A stretch of DNA of 43,425 nucleotides from Coriobacteriaceae bacterium (GTDB lineage: Bacteria; Actinomycetota; Coriobacteriia; Coriobacteriales; Coriobacteriaceae), in contig CABJFQ010000011.1 of NCBI GenBank assembly GCA_902364975.1, positions 44,228 to 87,652 of the forward strand, in the 5' to 3' direction. Below, piece by piece: positions 16,919 through 27,000 of the stretch (position 1 is the first letter of the stretch; the number at the start of each line of letters is the position of its first letter). The notes under the pieces were generated by a model that saw only the letters and a list, made by a program, of their open reading frames with translations, was not told the DNA's origin and did no database searches. The translations under genes were made by a program, and so were the position numbers.

Positions 16919-17971
16919 CTATGCGTTCTTCTGAACTTTGAAGCGCTGTTTCAGCTGTCCGCAAGCGGCGTCAATATCGTTACCACGGGAGTTACGAATC
17001 GTGGTCTCTATGCCACGGGACTCAAGACGACGCTGAAGATCCTCAACCTTGTGAATCGGCGACGGCTTGAGCGGGCTGCCCTCGATGTCGTTAAGCTGAA
17101 TCAGGTTAACGTGGCACAGCGTTCCCTCGCAGAAGTCGCAGAGCGCCTGCATCTCGGGATTCGTATCGTTGACGCCTTCGATCATGGCATACTCATAGGT
17201 CGGGCGGCGGCCAGTCTTCTCGGTGTAGAGCTGAAGCGCTTCGTGAAGGCGAAGCAGTGTGTATTTCTTAACACCGGGCATGAGCTTATTGCGCGTCGAC
17301 TGGATGGCGGAATGCAGGGAAACGGCAAGCGTGAACTGCTCGGGGATATCGGCAAATTTGCGAATACCGGGAATAACGCCGCTGGTAGAGACGGTGAGGT
17401 GACGAGCGCCGATACCGATGCCATCGGGGTCGTTGAGGATACGCAGTGCCTTGAGAACCTCGTCGTAGTTGGCAAACGGCTCGCCCTGGCCCATGAAGAC
17501 AACGCTTGTGGCACGCTCGCCAAAGTCGTTGGATACATGAAGCACCTGGTCGACGATCTCTTGAGCGGTCAGAGAGCGCTTGAGGCCGTTGAGACCGGTA
17601 GCGCAAAAGGCACAGCCCATGCCGCAGCCTGCCTGGGTGGAAACGCAGACGGAAAGTTTGTTACGGCGGGGCATGCCGACAGTCTCGACGGAAATGCCAT
17701 CGTGGTACTCGAGCAGATACTTGCGCGAGCCATCTTTGGAAACCTGCTTGGTGAGTTCAGTCGGCGTATCAAAGGCAAAAGCCTCTTTAAGCTGCTCACG
17801 GAAAGCCTTGGGAAGGTTGGTCATATCGTCAAACGAACAAACGTTCTTCTCAAAGACCCATTCGATGAGCTGCTTCGCGCGGAAGGCGGGCTGGCCAAGT
17901 TCGGCCACGAGCTCGCGAATATCGTTTTGGCTCAAGTCGCGAATGTCCTGAGATTTAGTCTTGGGATTCAT
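16919..17971 (-). CDS. rlmN: 23S rRNA A2503 / tRNA A37 C2-methyltransferase
   Basis: 350 residues. The radical-SAM cysteines are C116, C120 and C123 in CGMGCAFC. C337 in AACGQLKQRF is the likely methyl-carrying cysteine. The N-terminal helical domain and the KYLLEYHDGISVETV strand region are typical of RlmN. It methylates A2503 of 23S rRNA. It is a lone minus-strand gene between two plus-strand blocks, divergent from ddl. Confidence 0.95.
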   Translation of the reverse strand: MNPKTKSQDIRDLSQNDIRELVAELGQPAFRAKQLIEWVFEKNVCSFDDMTNLPKAFREQLKEAFAFDTPTELTKQVSKDGSRKYLLEYHDGISVETVGMPRRNKLSVCVSTQAGCGMGCAFCATGLNGLKRSLTAQEIVDQVLHVSNDFGERATSVVFMGQGEPFANYDEVLKALRILNDPDGIGIGARHLTVSTSGVIPGIRKFADIPEQFTLAVSLHSAIQSTRNKLMPGVKKYTLLRLHEALQLYTEKTGRRPTYEYAMIEGVNDTNPEMQALCDFCEGTLCHVNLIQLNDIEGSPLKPSPIHKVEDLQRRLESRGIETTIRNSRGNDIDAACGQLKQRFKVQKNA

Positions 17972-18056
17972 GGAAGCCTTTCGATTTTGGGGAAACGTAG
18001 AGGGTATCGCTACAATATGGTATCAGCTGCAGAAATTATAGAGGAGGAGTCTGCCC

Positions 18057-19022
18057 ATGCCGGGTAAAAGCCTAGAGAACATGCACGTAGCGGTCTTGGC
18101 GGGCGGTCATTCCGCCGAGCGCGAGATCTCGCTCGATTCGGGAAAGAACGTTGTGGTGGCACTGAAGGAAGCCGGCTACACCTCGGTGGAGCTGCTTGAC
18201 ACGGCCGCCGATGACTTTATGGTAACCATGGCGACCGGCGGATTCGATGTGGCATTTATCGCCATGCACGGCGCCGGCGGTGAGGATGGCGCCATGCAGG
18301 GTGCCATGGAGACCCTGGGTATCCCCTACACGGCCTCGGGCGTACTTGCCAGCGCCTGCGGTGCCGACAAGGAGGTCTCTAAGCTCCTATACGCCAAGGC
18401 GGGCATTCCCATTGCCCCCGGCCTTGCGCTCGAGGTGGGCGATGAAGTCGATATCGATCATATCGTCGAGGTTTGTGGCGAGCGCTGCTTTGTGAAGCCG
18501 GCCGTCAACGGTTCCAGCTATGGCATTTCCCTGGTCCATGAGCCCTCCGAGCTGCCCTCGGCAATCGCCAAGGCGTTTGAGTACGGCGACAAAGTGCTGG
18601 TCGAGAAGTGCATCGAGGGTACCGAGATCACCGTCGGCGTATACGGCGAAGATGACGTGCGCGCCCTGCCGATTGTCGAGATTCGTAAGCCCGAGGACTG
18701 CGAGTTCTACGATCTGGACGTGAAGTATGTCGACCCTACGGATATCCATCGCATTCCGGCGCAGATTTCACCCGAGAATTACGCTCGTGCCCAGGAGCTT
18801 GCCTGTGCCGCTCACAAGGCGCTCGGTTGCCTGGGCATCTCGCGCAGCGACTTTATTGTGAGCGAGGACGGCCCCGTTATCCTCGAGACCAATACCATTC
18901 CCGGCATGACCGATACGTCGCTGTATCCGGATGAGATCCGCCACACCGATGACATGACGTTCCCGCAGGTCTGTGACAGTCTGATCCGTATGGGCCTTCG
19001 TCGAGCGGGCATTGCATGCTAA
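18057..19022 (+). CDS. ddl: D-alanine--D-alanine ligase
   Basis: 321 residues, ATP-grasp fold. N-terminal AVLAGGHSAEREISL supplies the first D-Ala site glutamate. The middle has HGAGGEDGAMQG, and the C-terminal ETNTIPGMTDTSL carries metal- and substrate-binding residues. It makes the D-Ala-D-Ala dipeptide for peptidoglycan. GGAGGAG precedes the ATG. The end overlaps the next gene by seven bases. I did not decide between a Tyr- and Phe-type (lactate) active site. Confidence 0.95.
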   Translation: MPGKSLENMHVAVLAGGHSAEREISLDSGKNVVVALKEAGYTSVELLDTAADDFMVTMATGGFDVAFIAMHGAGGEDGAMQGAMETLGIPYTASGVLASACGADKEVSKLLYAKAGIPIAPGLALEVGDEVDIDHIVEVCGERCFVKPAVNGSSYGISLVHEPSELPSAIAKAFEYGDKVLVEKCIEGTEITVGVYGEDDVRALPIVEIRKPEDCEFYDLDVKYVDPTDIHRIPAQISPENYARAQELACAAHKALGCLGISRSDFIVSEDGPVILETNTIPGMTDTSLYPDEIRHTDDMTFPQVCDSLIRMGLRRAGIAC

Positions 19023-21910
19023 TCGAGGACGCGGTTTCGTCAGGAACGCCGCAGTTTGTCATCGACTCCTATGCCACGCTTGCCGACCGCGCCAAAACGC
19101 AGTCCTTCGGCCTTATCGAGGAAGATGTGATTGTCCTCGATACCGAGACCACGGGTCTTTCGGTGCAGGACAACGAGCTGATCGAGATCTCGGCGGCCCG
19201 TCTTTCGGGCCGCGAGGTCATCGACCGCTTCGATACCTTCGTGCATCCCAAACAGCTGATTCCCGCCGAGATTACCGAGCTCACGAGCATTACAAATGCC
19301 GATGTGGCAGATGCCCCGTCGGCGGTTGAGGCCGTCGCCGCTCTCGCCGATTTTGTCGGTGGCTGCCCGGTGATCGCACACAACGCCACGTTCGACCGCT
19401 CGTTTATCGAGTCGGTCAAAGGCGGCGTCAACGTGAGCGATATTTGGATCGATTCGCTGGCGCTGTCGCGCATCGCGCTTCCGCGCCTGGCCTCGCACAA
19501 GCTGTCTTTTATGGCCGATCTGTTTGGCTGTGACTCGGTGTCACACCGTGCCAATGCCGACGTCGACGCCCTGTGTGGCGTATGGCGCGTGTTGCTCGTG
19601 GCGCTCACCGACTTGCCCCAGGGCCTCATGGCGCGCCTAGCCGACATGCACCCGGATGTGCCTTGGTCCTATCGTCCTATATTCTCATTCTTGGCGGGAC
19701 AGAACCCTGGTTCTATCTTCTCTCTCAGCGCCGCTCGTGCTGACGTTCTCAAGGCCGATCGCGCCGACGATCGGGTGGACGCCGACGAACTGCCGGTCCT
19801 CAAGATGCCGAGTCGTGAGGAGATTGAGGCAGACTATGCGCCGGGTGGCCTGGTCAATCGCATGTATCCCACCTACGAGCCGCGTGATGAGCAGATCGCG
19901 ATGGCGCTCGAGGTCCGCGATGCGCTGGTCACGGGCACTCATCGTGTAATTGAGGCGGGCACAGGCGTCGGCAAATCGATGGCCTATCTGGTGCCTTTTG
20001 CCGAGGCAGCACGCCGTAACAACATCACGGTTGGTATTGCGACCAAATCGAACAATCTTGCCGACCAGCTCATGTACCATGAGCTGCCAAAACTTGCCGA
20101 GCAACTGAACGGTGGTCTGTCATTTTGCGCTCTCAAGGGGTATGACCACTATCCGTGCCTGCGCAAGCTCGAGCGCATGAGCCGCGGCCAGGTCGAGATC
20201 ACCACCAAGCGCGATCCGGCGGACACGCTCACGGCGGTCGCGGTCATTATGGCGTACGTCTGCCAATCAGCCGATGGCGACCTCGACTCGCTCGGCATTC
20301 GGTGGCGCAGCGTCAACCGCCCCGACTTTACGACGGCCTCGCGCGAGTGTGCCCGTCGCCTCTGCCCGTTTTTCCCTGATAAATGTTTGGTCCACGGTGC
20401 TCGCCGTCGTGCGGCACATGCCGATGTGGTGGTCACCAACCATTCCCTGCTGTTCCGCAATGTCGCGGCCGAGGGCAGGATTTTACCTCCGATTCGTCAT
20501 TGGGTAATCGACGAGGCCCATTCCATCGAGCGCGAGGCGCGCCGCCAGTGGGCGCGCGTGGTGTCGGCGGACGAATCACGCGTCCTGTTCGAGCGCCTGG
20601 GTGGCTCGAGCACCGGCGCACTAAGCCAGGTTTCCCGTGATTTGGCAACCTCCGAGGGCTCTACGCTCTATCTGGGCCTTACTGCCAAGGCGACGTCGAC
20701 GGTTGCCCGCGCGAGCATGGCAATCGCCGACGTGTTCGATGGCGTTCGCGAGCTCGGCCGCCGTGCGCGTGGGGGTTATGACAATGCCAATCTATGGATT
20801 GGCCCCGAGCTGCGCGAATCAGACGACTGGCATGATTTCTTACAGTCGGCCTACACTGGCATCGACGCATTGGAACAAGCTGACAAGAGCGTCGACGCGC
20901 TGGTGCAAGCCGTCGCCGCCGACAAGCCCGAGGTTGTTGTCGACCTGGGTGATATCTCGCGCCGCCTGCACGAGCTGGCCGAGAACCTCAAACTCATCAT
21001 TGATGGCACCGATGAACACTACGTATATTCGCTGCAGGTCAATCGCAGGTTGCGTGCCGGCGGAGAGTCGATGACCGCAGAGCGCATCGACATTGGCGAG
21101 GCCTTGGCAACCGAGTGGCTGCCCGAGGTTCACACGGCTATCTTTGCCTCGGCAACCATGACGGTGTCCAAAAGCTTTGAGCACTTCAACCATGCTGTCG
21201 GCCTCGATCGCATCGGTGCTTCAACATCCTCATCGCTGCACTTGGACTCGAGCTACGACTTCGATTCGAACATGGCTGTAGTCGTTGCGGGCGATATCCC
21301 CGATCCGCGCGATCGTGAGAACTATCTTACGGCGCTCGAGCGCGTGCTGGTCGACGCCCATCTTGCCATGGGCGGATCGGTGCTCACGTTGTTCACCAAT
21401 CGGCGCGACATGGAAGACCTGTACGCCCGCGTTGAGCCCAAGATGGCCCGTGCGGGTCTGGAGCTCAACTGCCAGCAGCGCAACTCATCTCCTCGTCGCC
21501 TGCGCGACCGGTTTATCAACGAGCCGACCTCGTCGCTTTTTGCGCTTAAGGCCTTCTGGGAGGGGTTTGACGCCAGCGGCGAGACGCTGCGTTGCGTCAT
21601 CATTCCCAAGCTGCCGTTCTCGAGCCCCACGGACCCGCTCTCGTGCGAGCGTAACCTGCGCGAAGACCGCGCTTGGGCACGCTATTCGCTGCCCGAGGCG
21701 GTGCTCGAGGTCAAGCAGGCGGCCGGCCGCCTTATCCGCTCGTCGACCGATTGCGGCGTGCTGATTCTGGCCGACCCGCGCCTGGTGACGAAGGGCTACG
21801 GGAAGAAGTTCTTAACGTCGCTGCCCACGAGCTCTTATCAGCGCATCGAATCGGCGCAGATCGGTCACTATCTGCAACTGTGGCGCGCACGCCACGAGCG
21901 GCGGCGCTAA
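19016..21910 (+). CDS. DinG-type helicase with N-terminal DEDDh exonuclease domain
   Basis: 964 residues in two enzymatic parts. Residues 35-200 form a DnaQ-like 3'-5' exonuclease: D42 and E44 in LDTETTG, D127 in AHNATFDRSF, H178 and D183 in the third motif. Residues about 275-960 form an XPD/DinG helicase: Walker A EAGTGVGKS (313-321), DEAH box (499-502) and a C-terminal QAAGRLIRS motif. C381, C445, C450 and C457 lie where XPD-family enzymes hold a 4Fe-4S cluster. The gene overlaps ddl by seven bases. Likely a DNA repair or replication-stress role; substrate unknown. Confidence 0.9.
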   Translation: MLIEDAVSSGTPQFVIDSYATLADRAKTQSFGLIEEDVIVLDTETTGLSVQDNELIEISAARLSGREVIDRFDTFVHPKQLIPAEITELTSITNADVADAPSAVEAVAALADFVGGCPVIAHNATFDRSFIESVKGGVNVSDIWIDSLALSRIALPRLASHKLSFMADLFGCDSVSHRANADVDALCGVWRVLLVALTDLPQGLMARLADMHPDVPWSYRPIFSFLAGQNPGSIFSLSAARADVLKADRADDRVDADELPVLKMPSREEIEADYAPGGLVNRMYPTYEPRDEQIAMALEVRDALVTGTHRVIEAGTGVGKSMAYLVPFAEAARRNNITVGIATKSNNLADQLMYHELPKLAEQLNGGLSFCALKGYDHYPCLRKLERMSRGQVEITTKRDPADTLTAVAVIMAYVCQSADGDLDSLGIRWRSVNRPDFTTASRECARRLCPFFPDKCLVHGARRRAAHADVVVTNHSLLFRNVAAEGRILPPIRHWVIDEAHSIEREARRQWARVVSADESRVLFERLGGSSTGALSQVSRDLATSEGSTLYLGLTAKATSTVARASMAIADVFDGVRELGRRARGGYDNANLWIGPELRESDDWHDFLQSAYTGIDALEQADKSVDALVQAVAADKPEVVVDLGDISRRLHELAENLKLIIDGTDEHYVYSLQVNRRLRAGGESMTAERIDIGEALATEWLPEVHTAIFASATMTVSKSFEHFNHAVGLDRIGASTSSSLHLDSSYDFDSNMAVVVAGDIPDPRDRENYLTALERVLVDAHLAMGGSVLTLFTNRRDMEDLYARVEPKMARAGLELNCQQRNSSPRRLRDRFINEPTSSLFALKAFWEGFDASGETLRCVIIPKLPFSSPTDPLSCERNLREDRAWARYSLPEAVLEVKQAAGRLIRSSTDCGVLILADPRLVTKGYGKKFLTSLPTSSYQRIESAQIGHYLQLWRARHERRR

Positions 21911-22830
21911 AGCGGACAGACGAGGGTTTTTGCCATATCGCACAGACGCTTTGACAGGGCGGGGTCATCCAAGATGCGGATGGCTCCGCCCGCTGCGATT
22001 ATCTGGCTCAATAGCCAACGCTCGGAGCCGTAATGCACGGTTACCGTTGCCATGTCTGCACCGCCGCGCTCGATGAGGGCGATGCCGGCCCAGTCCAGAT
22101 GCTCCGCCATATCGAATGGCATCAAGAGCTTTGCGCTACGCTGCGTCCGGGCAAGGGAATCGTGGAGGGATGCAACGTCCGGTGCGTGAGGCACGACGGA
22201 GTCTTCCGTCAAGGCGAGTCCCTCGATTTTATCCATGCGATAGGTGCGCTGCTCATCGACCGCGATGTCCCAGGCAATCAGATATGTTTGGTCGCCGTTT
22301 GCCGTAATGCGCAAGGGGTCGACCAGACGCTCGCGTGGCCGTGCATCGTCCATCGAGCGATACGAGATGCGGCAACGAACACCGTCCTGAATGGCGCAGC
22401 TCAGCTGCTGCCAGTGCGACCCGTGGTTGACGGTGTCAAAGACGCGCTGGTTATAGCCGAGCTCTTCGGGTAGAAGAGCATGTCGAATCCGAGCTGCCGC
22501 CTGGGGCTCGATCCCCAACGATTCAAGTTCATGGTTGAGCACAGCGCCCTCGGCGGCACTCAGGCGCAGCGGTAGCACACGCCCGGCGTCACCGGTGAGG
22601 ACCACACGCTCGCCGTGGCATTCGCAGATGATGCGCGCACCCGATTCTCGGTCCGCGAGCGTCGAGACGATCTCGAGAATCTCGTCGAGCGACACCCCCG
22701 TGATGTCAAAGCGACTGCAAATCTCGGTTCGTGTCATGCCGCTCTCGCCGGCGGCGTAGAGGGCCTCCATGATGTCGATGGCGCGCGAGAGCCTCTGCTC
22801 GCTGGTGAGTTTACGCACGGGCATGCTCAT
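21907..22830 (-). CDS. pafC: WYL-domain transcriptional regulator (PafC-like)
   Basis: 307 residues from the ATG at 22830, chosen because AAAGGA lies six bases before it. The N-terminal 65 residues form a winged helix, including MTRTEICSRFDITGVSLDEIL. The middle and C-terminal parts form a WYL domain with CRISYRSMDD and TYRMDKIEGL. In mycobacteria PafBC activates DNA-damage genes and WYL senses single-stranded DNA. It converges on the DinG-type gene with a four-base overlap. It overlaps the end of pafB by 20 bases. The symbol is assigned by pair layout and could be another WYL regulator. Confidence 0.75.
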   Translation of the reverse strand: MSMPVRKLTSEQRLSRAIDIMEALYAAGESGMTRTEICSRFDITGVSLDEILEIVSTLADRESGARIICECHGERVVLTGDAGRVLPLRLSAAEGAVLNHELESLGIEPQAAARIRHALLPEELGYNQRVFDTVNHGSHWQQLSCAIQDGVRCRISYRSMDDARPRERLVDPLRITANGDQTYLIAWDIAVDEQRTYRMDKIEGLALTEDSVVPHAPDVASLHDSLARTQRSAKLLMPFDMAEHLDWAGIALIERGGADMATVTVHYGSERWLLSQIIAAGGAIRILDDPALSKRLCDMAKTLVCPL

Positions 22831-23833
22831 GCACCGTCCTTTCAATGAGGTGGTTCCACGCCTGTTTGAGCGATTTGGGGGCCATGGGCCTCATGCCGTC
22901 CATGGCGTGGGCCATGCAAAATGAGGCGGCGGCTTCAAGGTCGCGCACGTCAACGGTCCAGGTCCATCCTGCATCGGTGTGTGCGAGCTCGCCTCGCCCG
23001 CGCGTGAGGCCGTTGATCATATCGATCTGCGTCTGCGGGGCGAACGAGAACGTAGCCGCAACGGGCGGGCGGTCGGCAAAATCGAATTCAAAGAACAGGT
23101 AGTCGTTGAGATTGAAGTCTGCAGGGATGGCGTAGGCCTTCGAAGGACGCCAAGCGCGAACGATACGGTCGCAGCGGAATGTCCTGATGTCGTCGGTGGC
23201 ATTGTCGAGGCCGCAGAAGTACGCAACGCCCTCGCGCTCGAACATGCCGTAGACGCAGACGGTACGCTCTTTCTGCTCACCGCGTCCGTTCTGATATAAA
23301 AATCGCAGCGCGCATCGCTCGGCAAAGGCGCTCCATACCGCATCGACGGTGGGAGAGCGGCGGATCGGTGCTTCGTCCGCCGTCGTCCTGCCGGTGAGGT
23401 AGGCAATCTTGGAACGAATATCGGCAAGCGGCGCGGCAAAAGTGGATGAGCCGGCCGCTATTGTCTGGTCGATAGCGTTGAGCAGGATATCGGCGTCGTC
23501 TGCGGTGATGAGGCCGCCTGCCGCAAACGTGTGCTCGCGGTCGATTGTCCATGAGCTTTCCTCGGTCTCCTGCGCGCCGGCGGGGCGAACCTCCTTGATT
23601 AAGATGCCGCGTTCGAGCAGTTTGTCACGATCGCGCCGAAACTTGCGCTTATCCGAGTCGATATTGCCCGAGCCATATCCCAGGTCAGAATCCAAGACGA
23701 TCTGCTCGGTCGTCAGCGGTTCGGGGGAGCTGTTGAGCACAAAGAAAAGATTGAGGATGCGCTGAGCCGTTTTATCGAAACTGGGCTCCGAATTCCCCTT
23801 TTTAATTGTCGCGGTCGCGTCGCTTGCCGTCAT
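22811..23833 (-). CDS. pafB: WYL-domain transcriptional regulator (PafB-like)
   Basis: 340 residues. Residues about 20-100 form a winged helix (TAQRILNLFFVLNSSPEPLTTEQI, then RKFRRDRDKLLERGI), and a WYL region includes ALRFLYQNGRGEQKERTV. It pairs with the downstream WYL regulator in the same order as pafB-pafC of Actinobacteria, where the two act as a heterodimer or fusion. No proteasome or pup gene is visible here. Whether it controls DNA repair genes in this organism is inference. Confidence 0.75.
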   Translation of the reverse strand: MTASDATATIKKGNSEPSFDKTAQRILNLFFVLNSSPEPLTTEQIVLDSDLGYGSGNIDSDKRKFRRDRDKLLERGILIKEVRPAGAQETEESSWTIDREHTFAAGGLITADDADILLNAIDQTIAAGSSTFAAPLADIRSKIAYLTGRTTADEAPIRRSPTVDAVWSAFAERCALRFLYQNGRGEQKERTVCVYGMFEREGVAYFCGLDNATDDIRTFRCDRIVRAWRPSKAYAIPADFNLNDYLFFEFDFADRPPVAATFSFAPQTQIDMINGLTRGRGELAHTDAGWTWTVDVRDLEAAASFCMAHAMDGMRPMAPKSLKQAWNHLIERTVHEHARA

Positions 23834-24031
23834 AGAGTCCTCGCATGAGAAGGTGGTTTGCTGCCATGATTTTAGTCCGATATGGAGATTAGGCTATATC
23901 CTTGTCCGCTCGGGGCGTTAAGATGGCCCGAATTCGGTCGTTTGCGCTCGCTCGGGGTATACTTTCGACTATATACGGTTCTAATGTGCATGCATTGGGC
24001 CTATTTGTCGGATTATGGATGTGGAGCGCAC

Positions 24032-27000
24032 ATGGCGAACACCCAGAACTATATTAACCACCTGCTGCAGAACACCGGCATCACGCCGGCATGCAGCGAA
24101 GAAGAGCGCTTGGCTGCCGAGGATATCGCTCAGATCTTCCGCAACCACGGCTTTGATCCCGAGGTTCAGGAGTTCAATGCCCCGGCGCCCAGCAGGTTGG
24201 CATTTGCCGTTACCGGTATTCTTGCGTTTGCCGGCGCCCTGCTGATGGGCATCGGTGGCGGCATCGGCTTGGTCGGCACCTTGCTGGCCATTGTCGGCGC
24301 CGTTCTTTACGTGCTCGAGCGCACGGGCCACCCCGTGGTTTCGCGCCTGGGCAAGACGGGCGTGAGCCAAAATGTCATCGCCTACCACAAGGCCTCGGGC
24401 CCGCTCGCGTCTCCGCGCAACCGCCCGGTGGTCGTTGTCGCACACTACGACTCTCCCCGTGCTGAGCTGCTCGCCCGCGAGCCCTATGCTTCGTATCGTG
24501 CGCTCATCGCCAAGCTGTTGCCCGTTGCCACGGTTGCCCCTGCTGCCGTTGCCATCTTGCGTATCCTGCCGCTCCCCGGCGCGCTCAAGGTTCTGCTGTG
24601 GATTGTCGCGATCCTCGCTTCCCTCGTTGCGCTCGCCAACGCGGCAAACATCATTTCTAACCGTTTTGTGCTTCCCTATACGTCCGGCGCAGTGTGCAAC
24701 AAGTCTTCTGTCGCCGCTATGCTCGGCGTTATGGACAACGTTGCTCCCTTCCAGGGCGAAAACGAGTTTCCCGACGATGTTCCGTTCGATACCTATTTTG
24801 GGGAGCAGAAGCGTCGTGCCGAGGAGATGGCGCGCGCAGCAGCGGAGTATGCCGCGGCCCAACAGCAAAACGACTACGGCAACACCATCGAGTATGAAGA
24901 GCCTACCTACGCCGAGGACGAGTTCGGTCAGCCGATTGCTCCCGACGCTCAGACCGAGCCCGAACAGGGCGAGGCTTTCGACGAGCAGATCGAGGGCTTT
25001 GAGGGTGCGTCTGCCGACGAGACGCTGATTGGCGCCATCGTGCCCGAGGATCAGAATCAGGCTGTCCAGGCCGAAGAGTTCAATGACGAGGTTCCCACTG
25101 CCGAGCCGGCGGAGGAGCCTGTCGCGGCCGAGCCCGAGCCCAGGCTCTATCGCAATGCCGCCGGCAACATCCGCTTTGGTTCGGATGCCATCCGTGCGCT
25201 CGGAATGCTTCCCGAGTCCTGCACGCTCGATTACGAGGAAGGCGAGGAGCCGACGTTTGAGCCCGAGCCTGCCCCCGTCGTGACTGCATCTGCGCCCGTT
25301 GTCGCCGTGGATGATGAGTCTGCCGCGGTTGCCGCTGCCGTTGCCGAGCCCGAGGCGGTGTCCGCGATCGATCCCGCGGCAGGACTGGACATTTTGGCTC
25401 CCGCCGCGCCGACGCAAGACGTTAGGGACGAGCCTGACGACGATTACGCTGAACAGCCGAGGCGCGTGTCTTACGAGAGCGATACTGATTTCTCGGCCGA
25501 GATTCCCGCGGCAACGCCCCATGCCGATATTGCATCCGCGTTCTCTTCGATTGGCGCCAGCGCTTCCAACTTCTTTAAGGGTGCGCTTGCAAAGGGCAGG
25601 AAATTTGTCGACGATTTCGAGGGGAAGCGCGTTGCCGCACGCGAGGCTGCCGAGCAGGAGGCTATCGCTCAGCAGCAGGCAGCCGAGGCGGCAGGTGAGC
25701 GCGCGGCGCAAGAGTTCGAGCAGAACGAGGCTATGCAGTCCGTGCCTGTCGACGCCGCCGAAGCTACAACGTCCTTTGAGGCTCAGCAGCACGTCGATAG
25801 CACCATGTCGTTTGATGCCGCGCAGTTCGATTCCACGATAACGTTTGAAAAGCAAGGCACCGCGATTGCCGAGCCCCTTCCTGTTTCCGATGAGCAGGGC
25901 GACGCGGCAGACGATGACGAGCCTATTGACGCAGCCGAAATCGAAGATGTCGCCGAGGACGAGCCCGTCGAGGCCAACTGTGACGAAGAGCAATACGCGG
26001 CAGCCGAGCAAGATGATTCGACCGAGGTCGAGCAGGAGGAAGTGCCTGCGGTTTCCGAGGCCCCCGAGACAGATGAGTCGAGGCCTTACTCCACGCAGAT
26101 TTTCACCATGCCGGCCCCGAGTGGTTCCGGTGCCACGGTTGCCGATGTTGCTCCCACCCAGGACGAAACGGTCGATTCCCTTATGGCCCAGATTTCCTCC
26201 CAGGCATCGCCGCGTCCGCAGATGAATGTTCCCGATCCGGCGTCGGCACCGTCGCCTGCACCCTCCTCGTCTCCGCTGGCTTCGGTCCCCGATCCGTCGC
26301 TGCCGTCGATGAAGCAGACAAACGTTGCGTCTCGCACGTCGCTGTTCGACCTTCCCGATCCCTCCGCACAGGTCAACGACCCCTTTGCTACCGCTCAGGG
26401 TCCCGAACCCACATCGGCACCCGTTGCGCCTCCTATGCCCGTTGCGTCGGGCGCACAGCCGATCGAGACCATTTCGGCTCCCGCCCCTGCGGCACCTAAG
26501 TCTCGCAAGCGCGGCCTGGGCGGCCTGTTCGGTCGTAAAAAGAAAAACGAACAGGACAGCATGAGTGACTGGCTGGGCGTCGAAGACGATTACGATGCCA
26601 AGAAGTCCGGTCGCGGCATCGGTTCGTGGGATAATTTCGAGGACGATAACGATGGCTGGAAGGGCGGCGCTACGTCTTCCGACGGCGCTTCTTCCGAAGA
26701 TATGCTCTCGGCTGTCGCCTCTATGGGCGACGATGAGCTGCTCGGTCACGATATCTGGTTTGTGGCAACGGGCGCCTCGGATTGTGATGGCTCCGGTATG
26801 AAGGCCTTCTTGGCTTCGCATCGCGATAAGCTCCGCGGCGTCTTCTTCATCAATCTTGAATCCGTCGGCGCCGGTAGGCTTTCGGTGGTGACGGTTGAGG
26901 GCGAACAGCAGCTGCTCAAGGGCGATCGCCGCATCATGAACCTGGTCAGCAAGGTGTGCAAGTCGTTCCATGTCGATTGTGGCGCGCTCGAGATGCCCTA

